A stretch of 6,669 nt of DNA from Spartobacteria bacterium (GTDB lineage Bacteria > Verrucomicrobiota > Verrucomicrobiia > Chthoniobacterales > Chthoniobacteraceae), in assembly GCA_025355595.1 (NCBI GenBank), contig JANXZI010000415.1, positions 1-6,669 on the forward strand, written 5' to 3'. Both the position numbers and the translations under genes were made by a program. Below, in pieces: positions 1-5,771 of this stretch. How positions within the stretch are numbered: position 1 is the stretch's first letter; the number at the start of each line of letters is the position of its first letter. Below the pieces are notes generated by a model. That model had not been told where the DNA came from. It was given only the letters and a program-made list of their open reading frames with translations, and made no database searches.

Positions 1-673
1 GGTGCTCAAGACCGGCAAGCCTGCGAATTTCGGCAGCTTCGATCATCAGGCGTGGGCCCAGGCCATGCAGCGTCCCGATTTTGCAGCGCACTTCACCGCC
101 GCGATGGACTGCCGCGGCATCCTGCTCGGCCCCGCGCTCGCAAAGGCGCTCGACCTCTCGCAGCACACGGCACTCCTCGACATCGCGGGTGGCAGCGGCA
201 TCTACGCCTGCGCGCTCGCGGCGAAAAATCCGCACCTCCGCGCCACCGTGCTCGAGCGCGCGCCCGTGGATCGCATCGCCACCGAGTGCATCGCGAAGCA
301 GGGCTGCACCGAACGCGTGAACGTCCACACCGGCGACATTTTCGCCGGGCCGCTGCCTGCGGGCTTCGACGTGCATCTGTGGTCGAATGTCCTGCACGAC
401 TGGGACGAGCCCGCCGTCCGCGACCTGCTCGCAAAATCCCACGCCTCACTCCCGAGCGGCGGTCTCGTCGTCATCCACGACGCCTTCATCAACGCCGACA
501 AGACCGGCCCGCTGCACATCGCCGAGTATTCCGCGCTGCTGATGAACATCACCGAGGGAAAATGCTATTCGCTCTCCGAACTGCGCCGCTACCTGAACGA
601 CCTCGGCTTCGAGTGGCTGGAGCACAAACCGACCGCCGTCGGTCGCGGCTACATCGTGGCACGAAGGGCGTAG
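1..673 (+). CDS. SAM-dependent O-methyltransferase, COMT/Methyltransf_2 type (5'-partial)
   Basis: Catalytic domain of a class I methyltransferase that moves a methyl group from S-adenosylmethionine to a hydroxyl on a small molecule. The frame is open from base 2 to the TAG at 671-673, giving 223 visible residues. Numbered from base 2: the glycine-rich SAM loop LDIAGGSG is at 59-66, the ribose-binding acidic residue is E85 in VLER, GD (111-112) is motif II, and NVLHDWD at 129-135 holds H132, which aligns with the catalytic-base histidine of plant caffeate/acetylserotonin-type O-methyltransferases. A GKCYSLSELRRYLNDLGF segment at 187-203 is the usual C-terminal substrate-domain motif. Family members are usually about 330-350 residues with an N-terminal winged-helix dimerisation domain. 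That domain is absent here, so the gene almost certainly starts left of the window and the GTG at base 2 is probably not its start. Substrate cannot be told. Bacterial relatives act in secondary metabolism, quinone or pigment methylation. Confidence 0.85.
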   Translation, partial: VLKTGKPANFGSFDHQAWAQAMQRPDFAAHFTAAMDCRGILLGPALAKALDLSQHTALLDIAGGSGIYACALAAKNPHLRATVLERAPVDRIATECIAKQGCTERVNVHTGDIFAGPLPAGFDVHLWSNVLHDWDEPAVRDLLAKSHASLPSGGLVVIHDAFINADKTGPLHIAEYSALLMNITEGKCYSLSELRRYLNDLGFEWLEHKPTAVGRGYIVARRA

Positions 674-713
674 CTTCGGGGGAACCTTCGGCTGGGTCGC
701 CACGCTACGGCGA
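669..713. repeat. Small inverted repeats behind the methyltransferase gene
   Basis: CGTAGC at 669-674, overlapping the stop codon, is the exact reverse complement of GCTACG at 704-709. TCGCC at 697-701 pairs with GGCGA at 709-713. CTTCGG is repeated directly at 674-679 and 686-691. The alternatives are mutually exclusive and no T-run follows on the plus strand, so this is not a convincing intrinsic terminator. It may be a remnant of a dispersed palindromic element. The rest of the spacer up to 793 shows nothing recognisable. Confidence 0.3.
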
Positions 714-793
714 AAACCCCGATGCGATCCCCGCTCCCACCGGTTTGTTCTGCTTCGGGTCACGCAGAATGCGCTGCCCACGGTCGAGGCGGC

Positions 794-1390
794 TCACTTC
801 GCAAGCAGGACCGGCGTAATATATTTCTCAGTGCGATACGAAAAACTCTCCCCTGCCTTGCACTCACGCGAATAGACCCACCACACATGGTGTCCCTTTG
901 CTTCATCTGAATCTTTGAGTTCAAGAGCGCGATGCTTCTTCCAGCCTGCCTTCAGCAGTTCTTCTTCAGAGATGACCTCTTTTTCCCAAGCGCCGCCGCT
1001 TAGACCACCGTTCCTAAAACGGGAGGTGCAGGCCATGTAAACTACGCCGTCGGTCAGCACTTTGAAGCTGAGCGGCAGAGTCATCTTCGCAGCCTTGGTG
1101 AATTGAAGACCCTGCAATGATGCAGGAATAGTCGTCCATGTATTTACCATCTCTGGAGCGCCGGTGATCTCTTCCCCTTTAATCAACGGTTTGAGTGTGG
1201 CGTCCTCTACTTCTAATTTCGCGAGGATCTTCCCCGCATTGAACGCCGCAATCTCCGCCACGGCGCCCGGCTTCCCTGCGGGCCCGGCGGGATTCTGTGC
1301 GGGCGGCCTCGCGGGGGTTTCAGTCGGAACCTGCGCGCCGACGATCCCAGTGGTAAGCAGGAGGAGAAAAAGGAAGCGTAGCGTGTTCAT
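794..1390 (-). CDS. Hypothetical exported protein
   Basis: 198 residues of no family I recognise. The start is ATG (CAT at 1388-1390) and the stop is TGA (TCA at 794-796). No clear Shine-Dalgarno precedes the ATG, but it is supported because it opens directly into a signal peptide: MNTLR, then a hydrophobic core FLFLLLLTTGIV, then GAQ, with cleavage plausible near residues 19-20. Residues about 21-40 form a Pro/Ala/Gly-rich linker. The rest looks like a compact soluble domain with two cysteines (in MACTSRF and SRECKAG) that could form a disulfide, and a Trp/Tyr-rich end (HHVWWVYSRE, FSYRTEKYI). This suggests a periplasmic or secreted protein. The gene stands alone, convergent with the methyltransferase and divergent from the feo operon. 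Its body is clearly less GC-rich than the flanking genes, which may mean separate ancestry. No function is proposed. Confidence 0.72.
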   Translation of the reverse strand: MNTLRFLFLLLLTTGIVGAQVPTETPARPPAQNPAGPAGKPGAVAEIAAFNAGKILAKLEVEDATLKPLIKGEEITGAPEMVNTWTTIPASLQGLQFTKAAKMTLPLSFKVLTDGVVYMACTSRFRNGGLSGGAWEKEVISEEELLKAGWKKHRALELKDSDEAKGHHVWWVYSRECKAGESFSYRTEKYITPVLLAK

Positions 1391-1410
1391 CGTTTGGGGT
1401 TGCGCTGGTC

Positions 1411-1486
1411 GTAGGGCAAGTCTCCGTTCGTAGCGAGCGGAAAGCGCTTCTCACACCGAGAAAGGCAGCGAGAATCTGCCGCCTTT
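1411..1486. repeat. Intergenic module of three consecutive hairpins
   Basis: Three stem-loops follow each other with almost no spacing. 1423-1441 has 8 pairs (one G-T wobble) and a 3-base loop. 1448-1462 has TTCTC pairing GAGAA around ACACC. 1464-1480 has GGCAG pairing CTGCC around 7 bases. AAAGGC at 1461-1466 can alternatively pair with GCCTTT at 1481-1486. The block sits in the divergent spacer between the exported-protein gene and the feo operon and has no open reading frame of its own. The organisation resembles dispersed intergenic repeats found in many copies in some bacterial genomes, but copy number cannot be judged here. It could instead be a structured leader of the minus-strand gene, whose ATG is about 33 bases away. 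Confidence 0.4.
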
Positions 1487-1539
1487 GCAAACTCTCTAAC
1501 GCCCGGCCAACCCACGGGTTTTCCTCCTCAATCGGGCTT

Positions 1540-1581
1540 AATTGCGACTCAATCGCAATTCCTCTTGCGACCGAATCTCAT
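1540..1581. promoter_or_regulatory. Tandem Fur-box-like palindromes upstream of the feo operon
   Basis: Site 1 is a perfect 8-base inverted repeat, AATTGCGA (1540-1547) and TCGCAATT (1553-1560), separated by CTCAA. Site 2 (1565-1581) begins TTGCGAC, like site 1 at 1542, and matches its 17-base core at 13 of 17 positions. The centres (1550 and 1573) are 23 bases apart, about two helical turns. Against the familiar Fur core TTGAGAATNATTCTCAA, site 1 matches 12 of 16 defined positions and site 2 matches 11. They lie 24-65 bases before the chosen feo start, where an iron-responsive repressor would be expected to bind. TTGCGA (1565-1570), 17 bases, then TAATAA (1588-1593) could be a weak promoter under site 2, though the -10 match is poor. 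Assignment to Fur rather than another metalloregulator is inference. Confidence 0.42.
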
Positions 1582-1604
1582 CTGCAGTAATAACCGCCAT
1601 ACCG

Positions 1605-1847
1605 ATGCTCCCAGTCGTCCCCAAGCTGACACTTTCGACCGCAAAATGCGGCGAAAAGCTGCGCGTCCGGCACATCTGCCCAAACTGCCCGCACTGCGCG
1701 CGGCTGCGTGAACTCGGCTTCCGCGACCATGTGGTGGTGAAAAAAATCGCGGATGGTGCGGCGGTCATCTGCCTGCTCATGGGCACGCGGCTGGCGCTGG
1801 GGCGCGAGCTTTGCGACCACGTCGAGGTGGAGCGCTTCGCAGCCTGA
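1605..1847 (+). CDS. feoA: FeoA-like SH3-domain protein, Cys-rich variant (first gene of feo operon)
   Basis: An 80-residue cytoplasmic protein with the FeoA layout: a short N-terminal strand (GEKLRVRHI, 16-24), a helix with RLRELGF (33-39), then strands DHVVVKKIADGAAVICLLMGTRLALG ending in HVEVER. FeoA proteins bind or modulate FeoB in ferrous iron import. Unusually, a CPNCPHC cluster (C25, C28, C31, with H30) sits where normal FeoAs have an uncharged turn before the helix. C15, C56, C70, H42 and H72 add further possible ligands. The frame is open further upstream to a TTG at 1542, but that would put the palindromic operator region inside the gene and add a non-FeoA extension, so ATG at 1605 is preferred. 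No strong Shine-Dalgarno is visible. The stop at 1845-1847 is 7 bases before the next gene. Metal or cluster binding is inferred only from the cysteines. Confidence 0.78.
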   Translation: MLPVVPKLTLSTAKCGEKLRVRHICPNCPHCARLRELGFRDHVVVKKIADGAAVICLLMGTRLALGRELCDHVEVERFAA

Positions 1848-1854
1848 GCCGGCG

Positions 1855-2121
1855 ATGAGCGAGAGTGTGGAGAATGCGGAGCCCCGGAGCGACGCGGAGC
1901 CCCTGAGCGGACTCCAGCCGGGGCAGCGCGGAAAAGTGACTGCCATCGAAGTGCCCGGAGCGATGCGCGGGCGCGTGATGGAAATGGGCTTCACCATCGG
2001 CACGGTGATCGAGGTCGTGCGGTTCGCGCCCATGGGCGACCCGATGGAATTCAAAGTCCGCGGCGCGCACATCTCGCTGCGCAAGGCCGAGGCTGCGGGC
2101 ATCCGCGTTCAGCGCATCTGA
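1855..2121 (+). CDS. feoA: Ferrous iron transport protein A (FeoA)
   Basis: An 88-residue small cytoplasmic protein of the FeoA family (SH3-like beta barrel), a partner of FeoB in Fe2+ uptake. After an acidic, probably disordered tail (1-16) come the family landmarks: LQPGQRGKVTAIEV (20-33), RGRVMEMGFTIGTVIEVVRFAPMGDP (38-63), where MGF and the APMGDP turn are diagnostic, then MEFKVRGAHISLRKAEAAGIRVQRI to the end. It has no cysteines, unlike the preceding paralogue. The ATG at 1855 lies 7 bases after the upstream stop. The frame continues open upstream to 1753, but that part overlaps the first feoA out of frame and has no family similarity. Its TGA (2119-2121) is 3 bases before feoB, so translation is probably coupled along the operon. 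Confidence 0.9.
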   Translation: MSESVENAEPRSDAEPLSGLQPGQRGKVTAIEVPGAMRGRVMEMGFTIGTVIEVVRFAPMGDPMEFKVRGAHISLRKAEAAGIRVQRI

Positions 2122-2124
2122 GCC

Positions 2125-4209
2125 ATGGCCGAGGCTCCGCAAATCTTCCGGCGCATCGCCATCGCCGGGAATCCGAACACCGGCAAGAGCACGATCTTCA
2201 ATGCGCTCACCGGACTGCGGCAGAAGGTCGGCAACTACCCCGGCGTGACGGTGGAAAAAAAGACGGGGCGATTTTTCGGCAGCCACGGCGAGGCGATGGA
2301 ACTCCTCGACCTGCCCGGCAGCTACAGCCTGCAGGTGCGTTCGCCGGACGAGGCGGTGTCGCGCGATGTGCTGCTCGGCCGGGTGCCCGGCACGCCGCGG
2401 CCGGATGCGATCATCGCGGTGCTCGATGCGTCGAATTTGGATCGCCACCTCTACCTCGTCGCGCAGTTTCTCGAGTTGGACATCCCCGTCATCGTCGCGC
2501 TGAACATGGTGGACGTGGCCGAAAAGCGCGGGCTGACGATCGATCTCCTCGGATTGAAAAACAGCCTCGGCGTGCCGGTGATCCCGATGGTCGCGAGCCG
2601 CGGTCAGGGGCTCATCGAGCTGAAGCAGGCGCTCTCCCGCGCGACGCTGCAGGTCTCCGATCAGCGCGCGCAGCTCCCCATCGTGCTCGAACGCGAGGTC
2701 GCCGCGCTTTCGCGGATGCTGAAGGGCCACGCCGGAAGCGTGCGCTCGGAGGCGATGCTGCTGCTCTCTCTCGAAGATGATCGCCTCGCCGCCGAAGCGA
2801 AGGGCGACTCCACTTTGCTCACGGAAATCCACGCCGCCCGCGAGCGCCTGAAGCTCAGCGGGCTCGACCCGATCGCCGCGCCGGTGGATGCGCGCTACGC
2901 ATGGGTTTCGGAAGTCTGCGCGTCCACCGTCCACCGGCAGGGCGAGGATTCGCACGGGCTCACCTTCAGCGATCACATCGATCAGATTCTCACGCACAAG
3001 CTCTGGGGCTGGCTCGCATTTGTCGGGATGATGGCGCTGATGTTTGTGTGCATCTTCGTTGTCGCGCAGGCGCCGATGGACTGGATTCGCGCGGCGATGC
3101 AGGCGGTCGCAAAGTGGACGGGAGCACACCTGCCGCCAGGCGATTTGCGCAGCCTCGTCGTGGACGGCGTGATCGTCGGCGTCGGCAATGTCGTCGTCTT
3201 CCTGCCGCAGATCCTGATCCTCTTTTTCTTCCTCGGGCTGCTCGAGGACAGCGGCTACATGGCGCGCGCGGCCTTCATCATGGACCGCCTCATGTCGCGC
3301 GTGGGCCTGCACGGGAAATCATTCGTGCCGCTGCTCAGTTCGTTCGCGTGCGCGATCCCCGGCATCATGGCGACGCGCACGATCGAAAATCGCAACGACC
3401 GCTTCGTGACGATCCTCGTCGCACCGCTCATGTCATGCTCCGCGCGGCTCCCCGTCTATGCGATCATGATCGCGCTGCTCATGCCCGCGTCGAATGTCTG
3501 GAGCAAGGCCGGCGTGATGCTCTGCATGTACCTCATCGGCGTGATCGCGGCATTCGTGATGGCGGGACTTTTCAAGAAGACGATCCTGCGCAGCGAGACG
3601 CCGATGCTCCTGCTCGAACTCCCCCCGTATCGCGCGCCGGTCTTCCGCGGCATCGTCCAGCGCATGTGGGAGCGCGCAGTCGTGTTCATCCGCCGCGCGG
3701 GCACCGTCATCCTCGCGCTGAGCGTGCTCCTGTGGGCGCTGCTCAGCTTTCCAAAGCCCACGGAGCCAGACGCGACGCAGTCGGAAATCCTCTCGCACAG
3801 CATCGGCGGGCGGATGGGTCACGCCATCGAGCCCGTGATCGCGCCGCTCGGCTACGATTGGAAAATCGGCATCGGCCTTGTCGCATCCTTCGCCGCGCGC
3901 GAAGTTTTCGTGAGTACGATGGGCCAGATTTATAACATCGAGGACGCCAAGGAGGACAACGAGGACCTGCGCACGCAGATGCGCGATGAGCGCCGCGCGG
4001 ATGGCACGCCGGTCTTCACGCCGCTGACGTGCCTCTCGATCATGGTCTTCTACGTCCTCGCGATGCAGTGCCTCAGCACCGTCGCCATCGTGCGCCGCGA
4101 GACGAATTCGTGGCGCTGGCCGCTTTTCCAAATCGCCTACATGACCGCGCTCGCGTGGATCGGCGCGTTTGTCGTTTACCAGGGCGGGCACCTGCTCGGC
4201 TTTCGATGA
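2125..4209 (+). CDS. feoB: Ferrous iron transport protein B (FeoB), inner-membrane Fe2+ transporter
   Basis: A full-length 694-residue FeoB. The cytoplasmic G domain shows G1 GNPNTGKST (15-23), G2 within NYPGVTVEKKTG (37-48), G3 DLPG (62-65), G4 NMVD (127-130) and a G5-like VASRGQG (156-162). A helical GDI-type spacer covers about 180-270. Roughly eight membrane segments follow, starting near L293. The first gate repeat is EDSGYMARAAFIMDRL (374-389) with FACAIPGIMATRT (407-419), which keeps the conserved cysteine as C409. APLMSCSARLPVY (433-445) holds C438. EVFVSTM (593-599) opens the second gate half. A charged cytoplasmic loop (IEDAKEDNEDLRTQMRDERR) precedes the last two membrane segments. 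No C-terminal soluble FeoC-like fusion is present. The ATG at 2125 follows feoA by 3 bases, and the stop overlaps the next gene in ATGA. The protein imports Fe2+ under low iron or low oxygen. Nothing suggests damage. Confidence 0.97.
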   Translation: MAEAPQIFRRIAIAGNPNTGKSTIFNALTGLRQKVGNYPGVTVEKKTGRFFGSHGEAMELLDLPGSYSLQVRSPDEAVSRDVLLGRVPGTPRPDAIIAVLDASNLDRHLYLVAQFLELDIPVIVALNMVDVAEKRGLTIDLLGLKNSLGVPVIPMVASRGQGLIELKQALSRATLQVSDQRAQLPIVLEREVAALSRMLKGHAGSVRSEAMLLLSLEDDRLAAEAKGDSTLLTEIHAARERLKLSGLDPIAAPVDARYAWVSEVCASTVHRQGEDSHGLTFSDHIDQILTHKLWGWLAFVGMMALMFVCIFVVAQAPMDWIRAAMQAVAKWTGAHLPPGDLRSLVVDGVIVGVGNVVVFLPQILILFFFLGLLEDSGYMARAAFIMDRLMSRVGLHGKSFVPLLSSFACAIPGIMATRTIENRNDRFVTILVAPLMSCSARLPVYAIMIALLMPASNVWSKAGVMLCMYLIGVIAAFVMAGLFKKTILRSETPMLLLELPPYRAPVFRGIVQRMWERAVVFIRRAGTVILALSVLLWALLSFPKPTEPDATQSEILSHSIGGRMGHAIEPVIAPLGYDWKIGIGLVASFAAREVFVSTMGQIYNIEDAKEDNEDLRTQMRDERRADGTPVFTPLTCLSIMVFYVLAMQCLSTVAIVRRETNSWRWPLFQIAYMTALAWIGAFVVYQGGHLLGFR

Positions 4210-4340
4210 GTGCGACCGTCCAGCAAATCCTCGTCGGCATGGCGGTCATCGGCGCGCTGCTTTACCTCGTGCTGCGCGCGCGGAAAAAGAAAAACTGCGA
4301 CAGCGGGTGCGGGTGCGGCACGAAGAAGCCGCTGAAATAA
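4206..4340 (+). CDS. FeoB-associated Cys-rich membrane peptide
   Basis: A 44-residue protein whose ATG overlaps the feoB stop in ATGA (4206-4209), the classic arrangement for translational coupling. One hydrophobic helix (about residues 8-23, ILVGMAVIGALLYLVL) is followed by a basic stop-transfer stretch RARKKK (24-29), placing the C-terminus in the cytoplasm, then a cysteine cluster C31, C35 and C37 in NCDSGCGCG and a basic end TKKPLK. This matches the family of short FeoB-associated Cys-rich membrane proteins often encoded directly after feoB. The role is not settled. Handing on or sensing iron at the FeoB exit, or stabilising FeoB, are possibilities. It is probably the last gene of the operon, since a minus-strand gene ends 18 bases later. 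The short length is typical for the family. Confidence 0.83.
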   Translation: MSATVQQILVGMAVIGALLYLVLRARKKKNCDSGCGCGTKKPLK

Positions 4341-4358
4341 CTCCGCGCCCACACGGGC

Positions 4359-5768
4359 TCAGGCGGGCGGAAGTTTTCCCGCGGCATCACCGCGAGCGGG
4401 ATCACGGAACGGCATCGTGAACTGAAACACCACCCAGCCCGGCTCGGACGGCTCGACGGTGAGCGTGCCGCCGTGGGCGCGGACGATCTCGCGTGCGATG
4501 CTGAGGCCGAGGCCCTGGCCACCGGCGCTCACGTCGCTGCGCGCGCGTGAGGATTCCACGCGGAAGAAACGGTCGAAGACGCGCTCGCGAGCCGCGGCGG
4601 GAATTTCCGCGCCGGTGTTTGCGATGCGAAATACGGCCATGCCGCCGGCGGTGGAGAGCCGACAGCGGATCATGCCCGACTGCCGGTTGTATTTGATCGC
4701 GTTGTCGAAAAGATTCAGCACGAGCTGCCGGAGAAACTGCGGGCTGCCCTTCACGCGCACCGAACGCTCGAGTTCGAGTGCCACGCCGATTTCCAGCCGG
4801 TCGCCGAGGATCTCGATGTCCTCGGCGAGCTCCTCGATCAGCTCCGTCAGCGCGATCGTCTCGGCGCCGACGGGAAATTTCCCCGCGTCCGCCTGCGAAA
4901 GAAGCAGGAGGCCCTCGACGATGTGGACGAGGCGGCCGGTTTCGTCGAGCAGGTCGAGCATCGTGCGCTCGACCGCGTGCGGGAGCTCGCCGGAGCGCAG
5001 CGCGATCTCGAGTTCGCCGCGGATGATTGTGAGCGGGGTCTTCAGTTCGTGCGACGCATCGGCGCTGAACCTGCGCGCCTGCTCGAAGCTGCGCTGGAGG
5101 CGATCGATCATCCGGTTCAGCACGGCGGTGAGGTGGCCGATCTCGTCGTGGTTGCCAGTCACGGGGAGACGTTGATCGAGGCGCTCGGCGGTGATGTGCT
5201 CCGCGGCATCCACGATGTCGTCCACCGGCTTCAGCGCCTTGCCGTAGAGCCACCGCGCGCCGCCGGCGAGGCACGCGAGGGCGAGCGGAAGGATGATCGC
5301 GTACGTCCACCACATGGTCTTTTCCCATGCGGTGAACGGGCCGATGTCCATCGCCACTCGGACTTGGAGTGTTCCCCGGGTGATCTGCAAAACGCGCGCG
5401 GTGTCCGTGTCGCTGAGGGCCGCGGTGATCGCGACGCCATCCGGCCCCTTCGGCAGCAGGCTGTTCCCGAGCGCCCTTGATCGGTACACGATTTTTCGCG
5501 GCGGCTGCTCGATCTGAAAGCTGTAAAGGCTGATGACCTTGCTGAAGAGCCCCGCGACCTCCGCAGGATCTCCCCAGTCCATCGGATGGCCGAGTTTTTC
5601 GATGCCGTCAAAAACGCTCTCCGCCTCGTTGCGCAGCGTCGTGTCGAGCTGGTGGCGCAGCTTCGACTTCAACGACTCCACCGCAACCCATCCGAAAAGC
5701 GCCACGGAAAATCCGCCGACCAGCACCGTCCAGAAAACCAGTCGCGTCTTCAGCGGCCAGTTCCTCAT
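4359..5768 (-). CDS. Sensor histidine kinase, heavy-metal (CusS/CopS-like) type
   Basis: A 469-residue inner-membrane kinase. TM1 is at about 9-31, a periplasmic sensor region of about 120 residues follows (32-150), and TM2 at about 152-174 leads into a HAMP linker (176-228, with GNHDEIGHLTAVLNRMIDRL). The phosphoacceptor is H240 in FSADASHELKTPL. The N box is LNLFDNAIKYN (351-361, N356). The G1 motif reads IANTGAEIP (382-390), with Asn where most kinases have Asp, a variant common in the heavy-metal subfamily. The F box is FDRFFR (398-403) and the G2 box GGQGLGLSIA (416-425). The FSADASHEL block and architecture point to CusS/CopS/CzcS-type sensors. The actual ligand (Cu, Ag, Zn, Co or something else) cannot be read from the sequence, and the periplasmic part shows no obvious Cys/Met-rich site. 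It starts 3 bases after the regulator's stop, with AGTAGG as a partial Shine-Dalgarno, and would phosphorylate that regulator. Confidence 0.92.
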   Translation of the reverse strand: MRNWPLKTRLVFWTVLVGGFSVALFGWVAVESLKSKLRHQLDTTLRNEAESVFDGIEKLGHPMDWGDPAEVAGLFSKVISLYSFQIEQPPRKIVYRSRALGNSLLPKGPDGVAITAALSDTDTARVLQITRGTLQVRVAMDIGPFTAWEKTMWWTYAIILPLALACLAGGARWLYGKALKPVDDIVDAAEHITAERLDQRLPVTGNHDEIGHLTAVLNRMIDRLQRSFEQARRFSADASHELKTPLTIIRGELEIALRSGELPHAVERTMLDLLDETGRLVHIVEGLLLLSQADAGKFPVGAETIALTELIEELAEDIEILGDRLEIGVALELERSVRVKGSPQFLRQLVLNLFDNAIKYNRQSGMIRCRLSTAGGMAVFRIANTGAEIPAAARERVFDRFFRVESSRARSDVSAGGQGLGLSIAREIVRAHGGTLTVEPSEPGWVVFQFTMPFRDPARGDAAGKLPPA

Positions 5769-5771
5769 CGC

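Noticed and set aside
697..720. Intrinsic terminator for the methyltransferase gene
   Set aside because: The TCGCC/GGCGA stem is short and followed by AAAACCCC rather than a T-run on the transcribed strand.
1542..1604. TTG at 1542 as the start of the first feoA gene
   Set aside because: The added 21 residues have no FeoA similarity and the DNA there is palindromic, operator-like sequence. The ATG at 1605 begins just before the conserved domain.
1753..1854. N-terminal extension of the second FeoA from the GTG at 1753
   Set aside because: The extension is an out-of-frame reading of the first feoA with an Arg/Trp/Ser-rich composition. The ATG at 1855 fits the intergenic spacing and the usual FeoA length.
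1777..3312. 511-codon open frame on the minus strand opposite feoA/feoB
   Set aside because: Its translation is low-complexity His/Arg/Asp/Ala-rich sequence with no domain, as expected from reading the opposite strand of a GC-rich gene. The plus strand encodes unambiguous FeoA and FeoB.
4346..4380. Bidirectional terminator between feo and the histidine kinase
   Set aside because: Only a 4-pair GCCC/GGGC stem is present, with no flanking T/A runs. That is too weak to call in GC-rich DNA.
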